Assembly: GCA_963720235.1 (NCBI GenBank)
Contig: OY970389.1
Location: forward strand, 4,402,001 to 4,466,000
Source of the DNA: JACMLC01 sp963720235
GTDB lineage: Bacteria > Acidobacteriota > Blastocatellia > Pyrinomonadales > Pyrinomonadaceae
DNA: 64,000 bases
Reading direction: 5' to 3'
The first letter of the stretch is position 1. Each line of letters opens with the position of its first letter. The notes under the pieces were generated by a model. It was not told where the DNA came from. It was given only the letters and a program-made list of their open reading frames with translations, and did no database searches. Positions 1 through 7,834 of the stretch are shown here, in pieces. A program made the translations under genes and the position numbers.

Positions 1-92
1 GCTGCGTCAGCAACGGCCTCTATGCGGCTCGGCAATACGAGTTCAGTCGTCTCTTCGGTCACTACTCTGGGCGTGGCCTTTCCATGAGCCAT
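1..92 (-). CDS. N-terminus of probable RsbW-like ATP-binding (anti-sigma kinase type) protein, cut by window edge
   Basis: Reading leftward from an ATG at position 92, the minus strand stays open to the window edge (about 30 codons). The residues include VTEETTELVLPSRIEAVADA. A pattern of Leu-x-Leu-x-Pro-Ser-x-x-Glu-x-Val/Leu near the N-terminus is typical of HATPase_c_2 proteins of the RsbW/SpoIIAB type, which bind ATP and control anti-sigma antagonists. Only the first strand and helix are visible, so the ATP-binding N and G boxes cannot be checked. An alternative reading is the C-terminus of a plus-strand protein ending at the TAG at 141-143, but that peptide shows no recognisable family pattern. 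The Shine-Dalgarno is weak. Confidence 0.45.
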   Translation of the reverse strand, partial: MAHGKATPRVVTEETTELVLPSRIEAVADA

Positions 93-383
93 CCGGCGGG
101 CCTGGCTGCAAAACGTGATTCGGAAAGCGAACCGGAAGAATAGACGGTGTAACACGCCCGCTCACCGCCTGTCAAGAAGACGCAAGGAGCAGTAGTGATT
201 CAGGTTCATAAGCGGAAAAAACGTCTCCCGCAAAGGCGCAAAGCGCAAAGAAAGACAAGCTGTTTTTCTTTGCGCCTTTGCGGGAACTTTTTTCGTCTTG
301 ATTGTTATTCAAACTGAACCGCTACAAAGAGAGTTAACTTTAGCTTGCGCTTTCCACCCCTTCGCCTTCATGCTTAACATCAG
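93..383. other. Intergenic region upstream of aroA
   Basis: This gap separates the divergent RsbW-like gene from aroA. Its only clear structure is the inverted repeat at 223-292. I see no clear -10/-35 pair and no strong Shine-Dalgarno in front of the aroA ATG. Confidence 0.5.
223..292. repeat. Family A palindromic repeat (CGCAAAGGCGCAAAG type)
   Basis: The left arm is TCCCGCAAAGGCGCAAAG and the right arm is CTTTGCGCCTTTGCGGGA, so the transcript could form a long imperfect hairpin with a purine-rich loop. It lies in the aroA upstream region. The same family recurs about ten more times in the window. Confidence 0.85.
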
Positions 384-1709
384 ATGAGAATCCGACCCGT
401 CAAACGCCTGCGCGGAAGCCTGCGACTTCCCGGCGACAAATCCATCTCGCACCGCGCAGCCATCATCGCCGCTCTGGCCGAAGGAAGCACGCGCATAGAC
501 AACTTTTCCACCAGCCAGGACTGCGCCGCGACTCTCTCCTGCCTCAGACAACTCGGCGTCAAGATAGAGCAGGAAGGCGCAAGCATCACAATCGAAGGCT
601 CTGGACCAGACGGATTGCGCGCGCCGCTTGAGCCGCTCGACTGCGGCAACAGCGGCTCGACGATGCGCATGCTCGCGGGCGTGCTGGCCGCGCAGGATTT
701 CGTCTCAGAGCTCACGGGCGATGAATCCCTGCGCACGCGCCCGATGCAAAGAATCATAGAGCCGCTCACACAAATGGGCGCGCACATCTCAAGCACAGAT
801 GGCCGCGCCCCGCTTATCATCAAAGGCCAACGGCCACTCAAACACATTTCCTATCGCATGCCTGTCAAGAGCGCGCAGGTCAAATCCTGCATCCTGCTCG
901 CCGCCCTCGGCGCAGATGGACTAGCTGAAGTGATAGAAGAGACTGACTCAACACGCGATCACACAGAGAGATTGCTCAGATGGTTCAGCGTCCCGCTCAC
1001 GTTAGAACCCGAAGTCATTGATGCATCAACTCAAAAAATTTCTCTCAGAGGTCTTTCAATCCCTCAAGCCCGCGATATAGAAATTCCGGGCGACATCTCT
1101 TCCGCAGTCTTTTTTATGATTGCGGCGGCGGCTCTTCCCGGCTCCGGTCTGGAAATCAAAGATGTCGGCCTTAATCCGACGCGCGCCGAAATCATCAAGA
1201 CGCTGCAAGAGCTTGGCGCAGACGTGCTCGTCAAAAATGAGCGCGCACGCTGCAACGAAGCCATCGGAGACATACACGTGCGCGGCGCGAATGCGCTCTC
1301 AAACATATCGAGCAATCAAACAGCAAACATCTTACGCGGGCCTACGGTCGCTCGCTTGATTGACGAGTTGCCCGCGCTCGCAGTCTTCGGCACGCAGGTC
1401 GCGGGCGGGCTTATGATTCGTGATGCACAGGAACTCCGCGTCAAAGAGTCTGACCGCATCCGCGCCACTGTTGAAAATTTGCGCGCGATGGGTGCAGAGG
1501 TAGAAGAATATGATGACGGACTGCGAGTCGCAGGGCGCGTGCGGCTGCGCGGAGCAAAGCTTGATTCATACGGCGACCACAGGATAGCTATGGCCTTCAC
1601 TATCGCCGCGCTGTTTGCGGAAGGCGAATCTGAAATCGTCGATGCAGACTGCGCCTCAGTCTCTCTGCCGGAGTTTTATCAACTGCTCGAATCCGTGATT
1701 GAGCAATGA
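384..1709 (+). CDS. aroA: 3-phosphoshikimate 1-carboxyvinyltransferase (EPSP synthase)
   Basis: This enzyme joins shikimate-3-phosphate and phosphoenolpyruvate to give EPSP, the sixth step of the chorismate pathway, in the cytosol. The 441-residue length is normal. Visible signatures are LPGDKSISHR (15-24), the GNSGSTMR substrate loop (88-95), RVKESDR near 351-357 and the YGDHRIAMAF block near 395-404. The ATG at 384 places the first conserved strand at the usual distance from the N-terminus. The stop codon overlaps the ATG of aroK by four bases (ATGA), so the two genes are very likely translationally coupled. Confidence 0.97.
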   Translation: MRIRPVKRLRGSLRLPGDKSISHRAAIIAALAEGSTRIDNFSTSQDCAATLSCLRQLGVKIEQEGASITIEGSGPDGLRAPLEPLDCGNSGSTMRMLAGVLAAQDFVSELTGDESLRTRPMQRIIEPLTQMGAHISSTDGRAPLIIKGQRPLKHISYRMPVKSAQVKSCILLAALGADGLAEVIEETDSTRDHTERLLRWFSVPLTLEPEVIDASTQKISLRGLSIPQARDIEIPGDISSAVFFMIAAAALPGSGLEIKDVGLNPTRAEIIKTLQELGADVLVKNERARCNEAIGDIHVRGANALSNISSNQTANILRGPTVARLIDELPALAVFGTQVAGGLMIRDAQELRVKESDRIRATVENLRAMGAEVEEYDDGLRVAGRVRLRGAKLDSYGDHRIAMAFTIAALFAEGESEIVDADCASVSLPEFYQLLESVIEQ

Positions 1710-2230
1710 ACAAATCTTCGCAGCGCATTATTCTGACGGGCTTTATGGGCGCAGGAAAAACCACTGTCGCCACAGAACTCGCGCGCCGGCTCGACTGCCG
1801 CGTGATTGATCTGGACCAATTCATCACCGCGCGCGAAGGCCGCAGCATCAGCGACATCATAGAAACGGACGGCGAAGCGCGATTCAGAGAGATAGAAACT
1901 CTCGCTCTGCAAACTGCTTTGGAAGAAAATCCTGTGCGCGTGATTGCGCTCGGCGGCGGAACATGGACGATTGAAAAGAACCGCGCGCTGATTAAAGAAC
2001 ATGGCTGCCTGAGCGTCTGGCTCGATGCATCGTTCGAGCTTTGCTGGCAACGCATCGAGCGCGAAAGCAACCCGCGTCCCTTAGCGCGCGACAAAGAGAG
2101 CACACAGCGGCTTTATCAACAACGACAGCCAAGCTACACGCTGGCTTTGCTTCATCTCAAAGTAAATGAGAAAAGCCCGCAAATGTTAGCGACAGAAATT
2201 ATCAAAGCTCTGGCGGAAGAAGAGCACTAA
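1706..2230 (+). CDS. aroK: Shikimate kinase
   Basis: It phosphorylates shikimate with ATP, the step just before AroA. The 174-residue protein has a P-loop GFMGAGKTT (12-20), the Asp-x-Asp pair in DLDQF that binds metal and shikimate, a GGGTW loop near residue 83 and the lid Arg in RPLARD. The start overlaps the aroA stop by four bases. The gene order aroA-aroK reverses the order of the reactions, but coupling keeps both enzymes in one operon. The C-terminal lysine-rich helix looks complete. Confidence 0.95.
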   Translation: MNKSSQRIILTGFMGAGKTTVATELARRLDCRVIDLDQFITAREGRSISDIIETDGEARFREIETLALQTALEENPVRVIALGGGTWTIEKNRALIKEHGCLSVWLDASFELCWQRIERESNPRPLARDKESTQRLYQQRQPSYTLALLHLKVNEKSPQMLATEIIKALAEEEH

Positions 2231-2319
2231 AACTATTTCTCAGAAAGACTCGCGCACATCGGCAGAGGCAGCTACAATGAAATCAAGAGCAAGTAGATAA
2301 TTTCAGGGACGTGTAAGAC

Positions 2320-3816
2320 ATGGCTCAAGAACATGCGGATGCGAAGGCGATTGAAGTAGCAAAGACACTGAAGAACGCGGACAACTGGAAACATCTCGCG
2401 CGTTGGCACGGCGACGGCTATTACGAGCTTCGCACGGAAGACACAGGCGATGTGCCTGTGCGTCTCTTTCTCACGCCGTCTCTGCTGGGTGATGCGGAAG
2501 ACACGCTCTATCGTCAGATAATCAACGCCACACGCTTTCCCGGCGTCAGGATGGTCGTCATCACGCCCGACACGCATTACGGCTACGGCGTGCCGGTCGG
2601 CTGCGTACTGATTACGGATGTCGCAAACGGCGCGGTGGCAATGGGGCCTGTCGGCTATGATATTGGTTGCGGGATGATGTCTGCGCGTTCGGAAGTTCCG
2701 GCGGAGGCGGCGACGCCGGAGAGGAAGCTGGCTTTCAATCGCGCTGTGATGGAGCGCGTGGAGATGGGCGCGGGCGGGAAGAGTCACAGGCTGGGGCAGG
2801 TGTCCGGGCCGGAGTTTAATAACTTGGTGCGCGGCGGCGCAGAGTATTATGTCGAAAAATATGGCGCGACCTTTGACCGCAGTCGTGCGGAGAGGCATCG
2901 CATCCCTGTGGATGATGACTGGCAGATTCCGTTTGGTGGCAAAGGACGGCCAGAGCGCGGGATGAACCAACTCGGCAGTCTAGGCGGCGGGAATCACTTC
3001 ATAGAATTGCAGCGCGCAGAAGAGACCGGAACGCTTTTTGTGCAGGTGCACACGGGCAGTCGTGGTTTCGGTCACGGGCTGGCGACAAACTATTTCGAGC
3101 TTGCGCGCGAGGAAAGGCCGCATGCCATCAAGGATATAGACCTCGGCTATTTCACGCCCGACTCGCGCCACTACAAAGATTATCTGAATGCAGTCGCGGC
3201 TGGCGGCAACTATGCGATTCTCAATCGCCTGATTATCTTCGAGCAGATTGCAGAAGCTTTCCGCGAAGTCTTTGGCGAAGAGCTTGAGTTGATTTACGAG
3301 ATTAGCCATAACCTCGTGCAGCAGGAATGGCATCCAGATTTTGGCGATGTGTGGGTGCATCGAAAAGGGGCGACCAGAGCTTTTCCGGCGGGCCATCCGG
3401 CATTGAAAGGAACACACTGGGAAGATAAAGGCCATCCGGTTTTGATTCCCGGCAGCAATAAAGATTACAGCTACATCCTGCGCCCTCTGCCCGGAGCGGA
3501 GCGGAGCGGTTATTCGGTCAATCACGGCGCGGGCCGACGCCTCTCGCGCGGCGCGGCCAATCGCACACTTTCGCAGCGCGCGATTGACGACGAATACAAA
3601 GCCGCTGGCATCCTCGTCAACATAGACGGCCATGTGCCGCTCAATGAAGCCGCGCCTGCGTACAAATCTTCCGAGGAAGTCATCAAGGCTGTGACGGGAG
3701 CAAACTTAGCGGAGATTGAATACACGCTCTGGCCGCTCGCATCCTTGAAAGGCACTGAAGAAGGCAAAGGGAAGAGAAGAAAAAGGAAGGGCGGAAAATC
3801 GAGCAAGCATTTTTAG
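2320..3816 (+). CDS. rtcB: RNA-splicing ligase RtcB (3'-phosphate/5'-OH ligase)
   Basis: RtcB joins RNA 2',3'-cyclic phosphate or 3'-phosphate ends to 5'-OH ends using GTP and Mn2+. The 498-residue protein has the family landmarks in order: PDTHYGYG, GYDIGCGM with the metal-binding Asp and Cys, LGGGNHFIE, VHTGSRGFGH, EISHN, and VNHGAGR, whose His402 should be the guanylylated nucleophile. The C-terminus ends in a basic Lys/Arg/Gly-rich tail. No archease, RtcA or RtcR regulator is visible nearby. It follows aroK on the same strand after about 90 bp, so it could have its own promoter. A weak Shine-Dalgarno (CAGGGA) precedes the ATG. Confidence 0.95.
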   Translation: MAQEHADAKAIEVAKTLKNADNWKHLARWHGDGYYELRTEDTGDVPVRLFLTPSLLGDAEDTLYRQIINATRFPGVRMVVITPDTHYGYGVPVGCVLITDVANGAVAMGPVGYDIGCGMMSARSEVPAEAATPERKLAFNRAVMERVEMGAGGKSHRLGQVSGPEFNNLVRGGAEYYVEKYGATFDRSRAERHRIPVDDDWQIPFGGKGRPERGMNQLGSLGGGNHFIELQRAEETGTLFVQVHTGSRGFGHGLATNYFELAREERPHAIKDIDLGYFTPDSRHYKDYLNAVAAGGNYAILNRLIIFEQIAEAFREVFGEELELIYEISHNLVQQEWHPDFGDVWVHRKGATRAFPAGHPALKGTHWEDKGHPVLIPGSNKDYSYILRPLPGAERSGYSVNHGAGRRLSRGAANRTLSQRAIDDEYKAAGILVNIDGHVPLNEAAPAYKSSEEVIKAVTGANLAEIEYTLWPLASLKGTEEGKGKRRKRKGGKSSKHF

Positions 3817-3869
3817 AGCAGTGATGAATGACGAGTGACAGGTAAGAATGTCGTAAAGGAGAAAAACTG

Positions 3870-4586
3870 ATGCGTTTGAATATATACAAGGCGGCTCTCT
3901 GCTGTAGCCTTCTTTGCTTTTTGTCAACGGCTGCGCTGGCCCAGTCAAAAAATCGCGCGCAGCTTATGTCAGAGATAGATGCTCTGCACAATCAGATTAA
4001 AGCGAAGGAAGTGGAACTGCTCACGCCTTCTGCGGAAGACAGAACAGCCTTCGCGGATTTTCTCAAGGAGCCGGACACGGGTTTGATTCGCCTGCTGCCC
4101 AGAGAAACATTTCAAGACAAGCTGACCATCAGAGGCGGCGGAGCATACTATTCATTCGCGCGCCTCGCGCATGAATACGGCCACTCTGACATCGAATTGC
4201 AAATGGCAACTTTTCAGTCAGGGTTCGCAGGAGCGAACTACGGCTTGCTGCTGATGCTCGGTGATGTGCCGCTTGAAACCGTTAATCTGGAAACGGCGGG
4301 CGTCCCGTTTCTGGCAAAATACATTCCGCCTTCCAAAGAGGCAGAGGCGCGCCAGCAGAAACGCCAGCTACATGAAGGCATCAACGCCAACGGCCTGACC
4401 TACAAGGAGAAACTCCCTGCGCTCGTCGAGAGAACATACCTCCTGCGCTCGATTGATTACAGCTTCTCAGACACGCTCGTCGCCTTTCGCGTCATACGTC
4501 AGGACACAGACGGCAGCCTGATTCTTCTCTGGAAGCTACTGAAAAAGTTTCCCGCCACACAGTTAATAATGAAGGATGAAGGATGA
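3870..4586 (+). CDS. Exported protein of unknown function
   Basis: This 238-residue protein begins with a clear signal peptide: a basic start, the hydrophobic core CCSLLCFLSTAA and an Ala-x-Ala-type site before Gln25. It is therefore probably periplasmic. After a short predicted coiled coil (about 28-52) the rest is mixed alpha/beta with no motif that I recognise. A good Shine-Dalgarno (AAAGGAGA) precedes the ATG. The last few residues (Met-Lys-Asp-Glu-Gly) are read from the GAAGGATGAAGG repeat that starts at the gene end, so the C-terminus may have been altered by repeat insertion. It lies 53 bp after rtcB, but a functional link is not evident. Confidence 0.75.
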   Translation: MRLNIYKAALCCSLLCFLSTAALAQSKNRAQLMSEIDALHNQIKAKEVELLTPSAEDRTAFADFLKEPDTGLIRLLPRETFQDKLTIRGGGAYYSFARLAHEYGHSDIELQMATFQSGFAGANYGLLLMLGDVPLETVNLETAGVPFLAKYIPPSKEAEARQQKRQLHEGINANGLTYKEKLPALVERTYLLRSIDYSFSDTLVAFRVIRQDTDGSLILLWKLLKKFPATQLIMKDEG

Positions 4587-4697
4587 AGGCGGAATGATGA
4601 AGGCGGAAGGGCGTGCTATTTAAACATGAGTGATTCAAATTTAAATAGCACACTCTTCATCATTCATCATTCATCATTCCGCATTCATCCTTGCTTT
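4567..4697. repeat. Family H palindromic repeat (GAAGGATGAAGG / TCATCATTCATCATTC)
   Basis: Purine-rich direct repeats (GAAGGATGAAGGATGAAGG, GAATGATGAAGG) are followed by the complementary array (CTTCATCATTCATCATTC, TTCATCCTTGC), with an inner stem of AGTGTGCTATTTAAA-like arms. It separates two convergent genes, and its ends supply the stop codons and last codons of both. It could act as a bidirectional terminator. Confidence 0.75.
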
Positions 4698-5774
4698 TCA
4701 TCCTTGCTTCTTCGCGCGCAGCATGTTGAGCAGGGCTTTCTCTTCCGGCTCGTATTCGGGCTCTATGCGGTGGACGTAACGCTCGACTCTTCTGCGAAAC
4801 TCTTCAAGGGTTGTGCCTTGTTGATAAAGCTCAAGGACGGTCGGGTGTATGTAGCAGCCGCGACAGACGGTCGGCGTGTTGCCCAGGCGTTCCGCGACGC
4901 GCTTGACCGCTTTGACCAGATTTTTTTTAGCTTCCCTCTCATCCTCTGCGCGTCCCATCTCCGCTAATTCAACAGCCGCGAGCAGCGTCCCGCCCCACGT
5001 GCGAAAATCTTTCGCGGAAAATTCCGGCGAGGTCGCGGCCTTGATGTACTCGTTGACATCGCGCGGCGTGATAGAGCGTATGCGGCCCTCTTCGTCGTAA
5101 TATTCAAAAAGCTTTGCGCCGCCGATTGATTTGATGTCCTGCATCAGCATCGACAGTTCTTTGTCCACGATGATGCGGCGATGATGTATGTGATGCTTGC
5201 CTTTGAAGCTGAAGACAAGCTGGCCGTTGCGCTTGATTTCCAGATGGCGATTGCGCAGGGTCGTCACTCCGTAAGTGCGATAACGCTTGACGCTGTCCTC
5301 TGAGCCGACGCGGAAATAGAGTTCGTTGATGAGGCGTATGACGACGGCCAGCACGCGCTCGCGCGAGAGGTCTTCGCGCGCGATGTCTTCATTAGTCTTG
5401 CGACGCAAGGTCGCAAGAGATTCGCCGAAGCGTTCTATCTTCTCAAACTTTTTACGCTGCTGCCGCGCGGCAAACTGCGGGTGATAGAGATACTGCACGC
5501 GGTTGCTTGTGTCTATGCCGATGGCTTGCAGGCGATTGCGCGCAGACGGAGAGATACGCACATCTGTCCACGCCGGAGGAATGACGAGCGACTTGATGCG
5601 CTGCAAATGTTCCTTATCGGTGATGCGTGCTCCTTGCGCGTCTTCGTACCAGAAGCGACGCTTCGAGCCGCGCCTGCGCCACCAACGCGCACGCGCGCCG
5701 CGCTCAACCATCTCAAGCATATTCTTTTCCGGTTTCGCTGGCACGGTGTTGGTGAGATTGGTTGCCATCTTCAT
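4698..5774 (-). CDS. DNA topoisomerase IB
   Basis: A eukaryote-like type IB topoisomerase that relaxes supercoils through a transient 3'-phosphotyrosyl link. The 358 residues match the small bacterial/poxvirus-type enzymes. The N-terminal binding domain covers about 1-120. The catalytic domain shows the RVGSEDSVKRYRTYGVTTLR block with its active-site Arg, the Lys beta-hairpin, FRTWGGT, and the nucleophile Tyr308 in CYIHPTVLE. The start Met-Lys-Met-Ala is at 5774; the second Met is also possible. The stop lies inside repeat family H. It is a monocistronic-looking gene convergent with the exported protein. Confidence 0.93.
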   Translation of the reverse strand: MKMATNLTNTVPAKPEKNMLEMVERGARARWWRRRGSKRRFWYEDAQGARITDKEHLQRIKSLVIPPAWTDVRISPSARNRLQAIGIDTSNRVQYLYHPQFAARQQRKKFEKIERFGESLATLRRKTNEDIAREDLSRERVLAVVIRLINELYFRVGSEDSVKRYRTYGVTTLRNRHLEIKRNGQLVFSFKGKHHIHHRRIIVDKELSMLMQDIKSIGGAKLFEYYDEEGRIRSITPRDVNEYIKAATSPEFSAKDFRTWGGTLLAAVELAEMGRAEDEREAKKNLVKAVKRVAERLGNTPTVCRGCYIHPTVLELYQQGTTLEEFRRRVERYVHRIEPEYEPEEKALLNMLRAKKQG

Positions 5775-5810
5775 TTAAAATCTCGGAAAACTAAAATGCT
5801 CAATCAGATT

Positions 5811-5870
5811 GAACCACAAAGGCACAAAGACGCGAAAGCATTTATCTCAAGCTTTGCGTCTTCGTGCCTT
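5811..5870. repeat. Family A/B hybrid palindromic repeat
   Basis: ACCACAAAGGCACAAAGACGCGAAAGC pairs with GCTTTGCGTCTTCGTGCCTT. It sits between the end of the FAD-Rieske gene and the start of the topoisomerase gene. Confidence 0.75.
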
Positions 5871-5885
5871 GATGAGTGTAAGGCT

Positions 5886-7436
5886 TTAATCAGCTTGCTC
5901 TTCAGATTCCGCCACAGCGAGGTCGCTGTTGGCCGGCCCCATCACGACGTGGCCCAGCGCATCGAAGCGCGAGCCGTGACAGGGGCAATCCCATGTCTTC
6001 TCTGCCGTGTTCCAATCCACGATGCAGCCGAGGTGTGTGCAGACAGCAGAACGCTCATGCAGTTGCCCTGCTTCGTCGCGATAGGCCGCAATCTTTTTCA
6101 GACCATGACGAATGATTGCGCCTTCGCCATTTGAAATCTCGTCTGCCGAATCAACTTCGCCGGGCGTCACATAATCCGTGTATTGCACAGCGACATTCAG
6201 ATTCTCTTTCGCAAACTCTTTGATAGCACTCAAGGTCTTGCGCGAAGGATCATAGAGCGTGGCCCATTCGTTGTCGCGTCCCTGAATGAGGTCTGTGAGC
6301 AGGATGCCAGCAATCGTGCCGTGCGTCATGCCGTTGCCGGAATCGCCCGTCGCTATGAAAACATTGTCTGCATCCATTGGATTCCGTCCGATGAAAGCCA
6401 TGCCATCAATGGGTTCCAAGACCTGGCCTGACCAGCGATACTCTATCGCTTCGGCCATCGGGAAACGCTCTCTGGTCCAATCTTCAAGGCGTCTGTATCG
6501 CTCCTCGAAATCCTCTGCCTGACCTGTCTTGTGGTCTTCGCCTCCGACAATCAAGATGTCATGCGTTTGCACATCACTCGCACTCTCAAGCCGCAGGTAG
6601 TGATAAGGGTCTGGCGTGTCCCAGTAGAGCGCGCGCGTGACGGAGCCGCGGGGAATGCGCGCGCCGATGACATAAGTAATATACGGAGCTTGCTTTGTAT
6701 GAATGGCGACTAAATCATTGACGGGCGTGTTGGTCGCTACGACTATATTGCGCGCAATGACGACTGCTCCGTTTTCAGTTTCAACGCGCGCGGACTCGCC
6801 GCCTTCAATCACACTCGCGTGCGTGTTTGTATGTATGCGCCCGCCGTGTTTTCTGATTGCGTGGGCCAGTCCCGCTAAATATTTCAGTGGATGAAACTGC
6901 GCCTGATTTGGAAAGCGCAGGGCTTGGCCCGTGTCGTAAGCATCGAGCGGCGCGCGTGTGACTAGCTCTGTCCCTGTGATTCCTGCGCGATGCGTCGCTT
7001 TGAGTTCGCGCTCAAGCACTTCCTTCGATTCATCCGGCGGCGTGAAGAGATAGCCGTCGAGCCTCTCAAATTCGCATTCAATCCCTTCCTCTCTGACAAT
7101 CGCTTCGACTTTATCAATCGCAGCCGTGTGGCTCTCGGCAGCGAGGCGCGCGCCCTTTTCGCCGTGATAACTTTCGAGATCGAAATAGCGGTCGTCGAGC
7201 GCGTTGACTAAGTGAGCGGTTGTGCGCCCGGTCATCCCGCCGCCGATTGGGCCATCATCAAGAACAATCACCGAGACGCCTTCGCGCGCCAGCAGATAGG
7301 CAGTGGTCATGCCTGCTATCCCTGCGCCGACGATGCAGACATCCGCCTGCGCATCAGCCGCGAGCGCGCCGTCAGATGAAATTTCCTCCGCCGTAGCCAT
7401 CCAGACAGAGACTGTTTGCCCCGAATCATTCTGCAT
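5886..7436 (-). CDS. FAD-dependent oxidoreductase with C-terminal Rieske [2Fe-2S] domain
   Basis: The 516-residue protein begins with a dinucleotide-binding GAGIAG (37-42) of a DAO/GlcD-type flavoprotein, which probably oxidises an amine or amino acid. It ends with a Rieske domain (about 425-510) containing CTHLGC (466-471) and CPCHGS (484-489). The four cluster ligands C466, H468, C484 and H487 and the paired cysteines C471 and C486 are all present, as in bc1-type Rieske proteins. Electrons probably pass from FAD to the cluster inside one polypeptide. It is the last gene of a minus-strand row with an SRPBCC protein and a zinc dehydrogenase, but a 209-bp repeat separates it from the upstream small ORF. 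Confidence 0.92.
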   Translation of the reverse strand: MQNDSGQTVSVWMATAEEISSDGALAADAQADVCIVGAGIAGMTTAYLLAREGVSVIVLDDGPIGGGMTGRTTAHLVNALDDRYFDLESYHGEKGARLAAESHTAAIDKVEAIVREEGIECEFERLDGYLFTPPDESKEVLERELKATHRAGITGTELVTRAPLDAYDTGQALRFPNQAQFHPLKYLAGLAHAIRKHGGRIHTNTHASVIEGGESARVETENGAVVIARNIVVATNTPVNDLVAIHTKQAPYITYVIGARIPRGSVTRALYWDTPDPYHYLRLESASDVQTHDILIVGGEDHKTGQAEDFEERYRRLEDWTRERFPMAEAIEYRWSGQVLEPIDGMAFIGRNPMDADNVFIATGDSGNGMTHGTIAGILLTDLIQGRDNEWATLYDPSRKTLSAIKEFAKENLNVAVQYTDYVTPGEVDSADEISNGEGAIIRHGLKKIAAYRDEAGQLHERSAVCTHLGCIVDWNTAEKTWDCPCHGSRFDALGHVVMGPANSDLAVAESEEQAD

Positions 7437-7451
7437 AAATTATCCCTCACG

Positions 7452-7643
7452 CAAGTTGCGAGTGAAAGGACGGCTTCAGCCGCGTGGCTGTGCGGAAAGT
7501 CTCTGACTTTCCGTCGCTGGCCTCTCTTGACTTGCGGAGAGGCTCAGCCTCTCCGCAAGGTTGAGTTGACACTGACGGAAAAGCGAAGCTTTTCCGCACA
7601 GCAGGGCGGCCAAGCCGCCATCACTCTGATAACCGGCAACTTG
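7452..7643. repeat. Family D composite palindrome, copy 1
   Basis: The ends CAAGTTGC and GCAACTTG are mutually inverted. Inside are, in order, a GGCTTCAGCC hairpin, GGAAAGTCTCTGACTTTCC, GGAGAGGCTCAGCCTCTCC, GGAAAAGCGAAGCTTTTCC and a GGCGGCCAAGCCGCC hairpin. The unit resembles a row of stem-loops within one larger palindrome. It lies directly upstream of the FAD-Rieske start. Confidence 0.88.
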
Positions 7644-7645
7644 AA

Positions 7646-7825
7646 TTAATTACTCTCCGCATCGCTGTTGCCGAGTTTCTGATTGACATCCTCTTCGACG
7701 GTTTCTCTATCGCCTTCGGCCTTGCCGGGCGTGCGGCCTGGGTCGCCTGTTTGCGATTGGCTGCGTGTCGAAGATTCGCTCTCCTGATTGTGCGGCTGAT
7801 TGTCGCGCTCGTTTGTCTCGTCCAT
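7646..7825 (-). CDS. Small hydrophilic protein, 59 aa
   Basis: A 60-codon ORF starts 9 bp after the dehydrogenase stop, with an ideal Shine-Dalgarno (AAGGAGAAAAG then ATG). The product is almost entirely polar (Asp, Glu, Asn, Gln, Ser, Thr, Arg), has no Cys or aromatic residue and should be disordered. Its start is MDETNERDNQPHNQ and its end is KLGNSDAESN. I do not recognise a family. Tight spacing and a good ribosome site argue that it is translated from the same mRNA as the dehydrogenase. It resembles the small acidic or hydrophilic proteins seen in bacterial stress operons, which is only an analogy. Confidence 0.6.
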   Translation of the reverse strand: MDETNERDNQPHNQESESSTRSQSQTGDPGRTPGKAEGDRETVEEDVNQKLGNSDAESN

Positions 7826-7834
7826 CTTTTCTCC

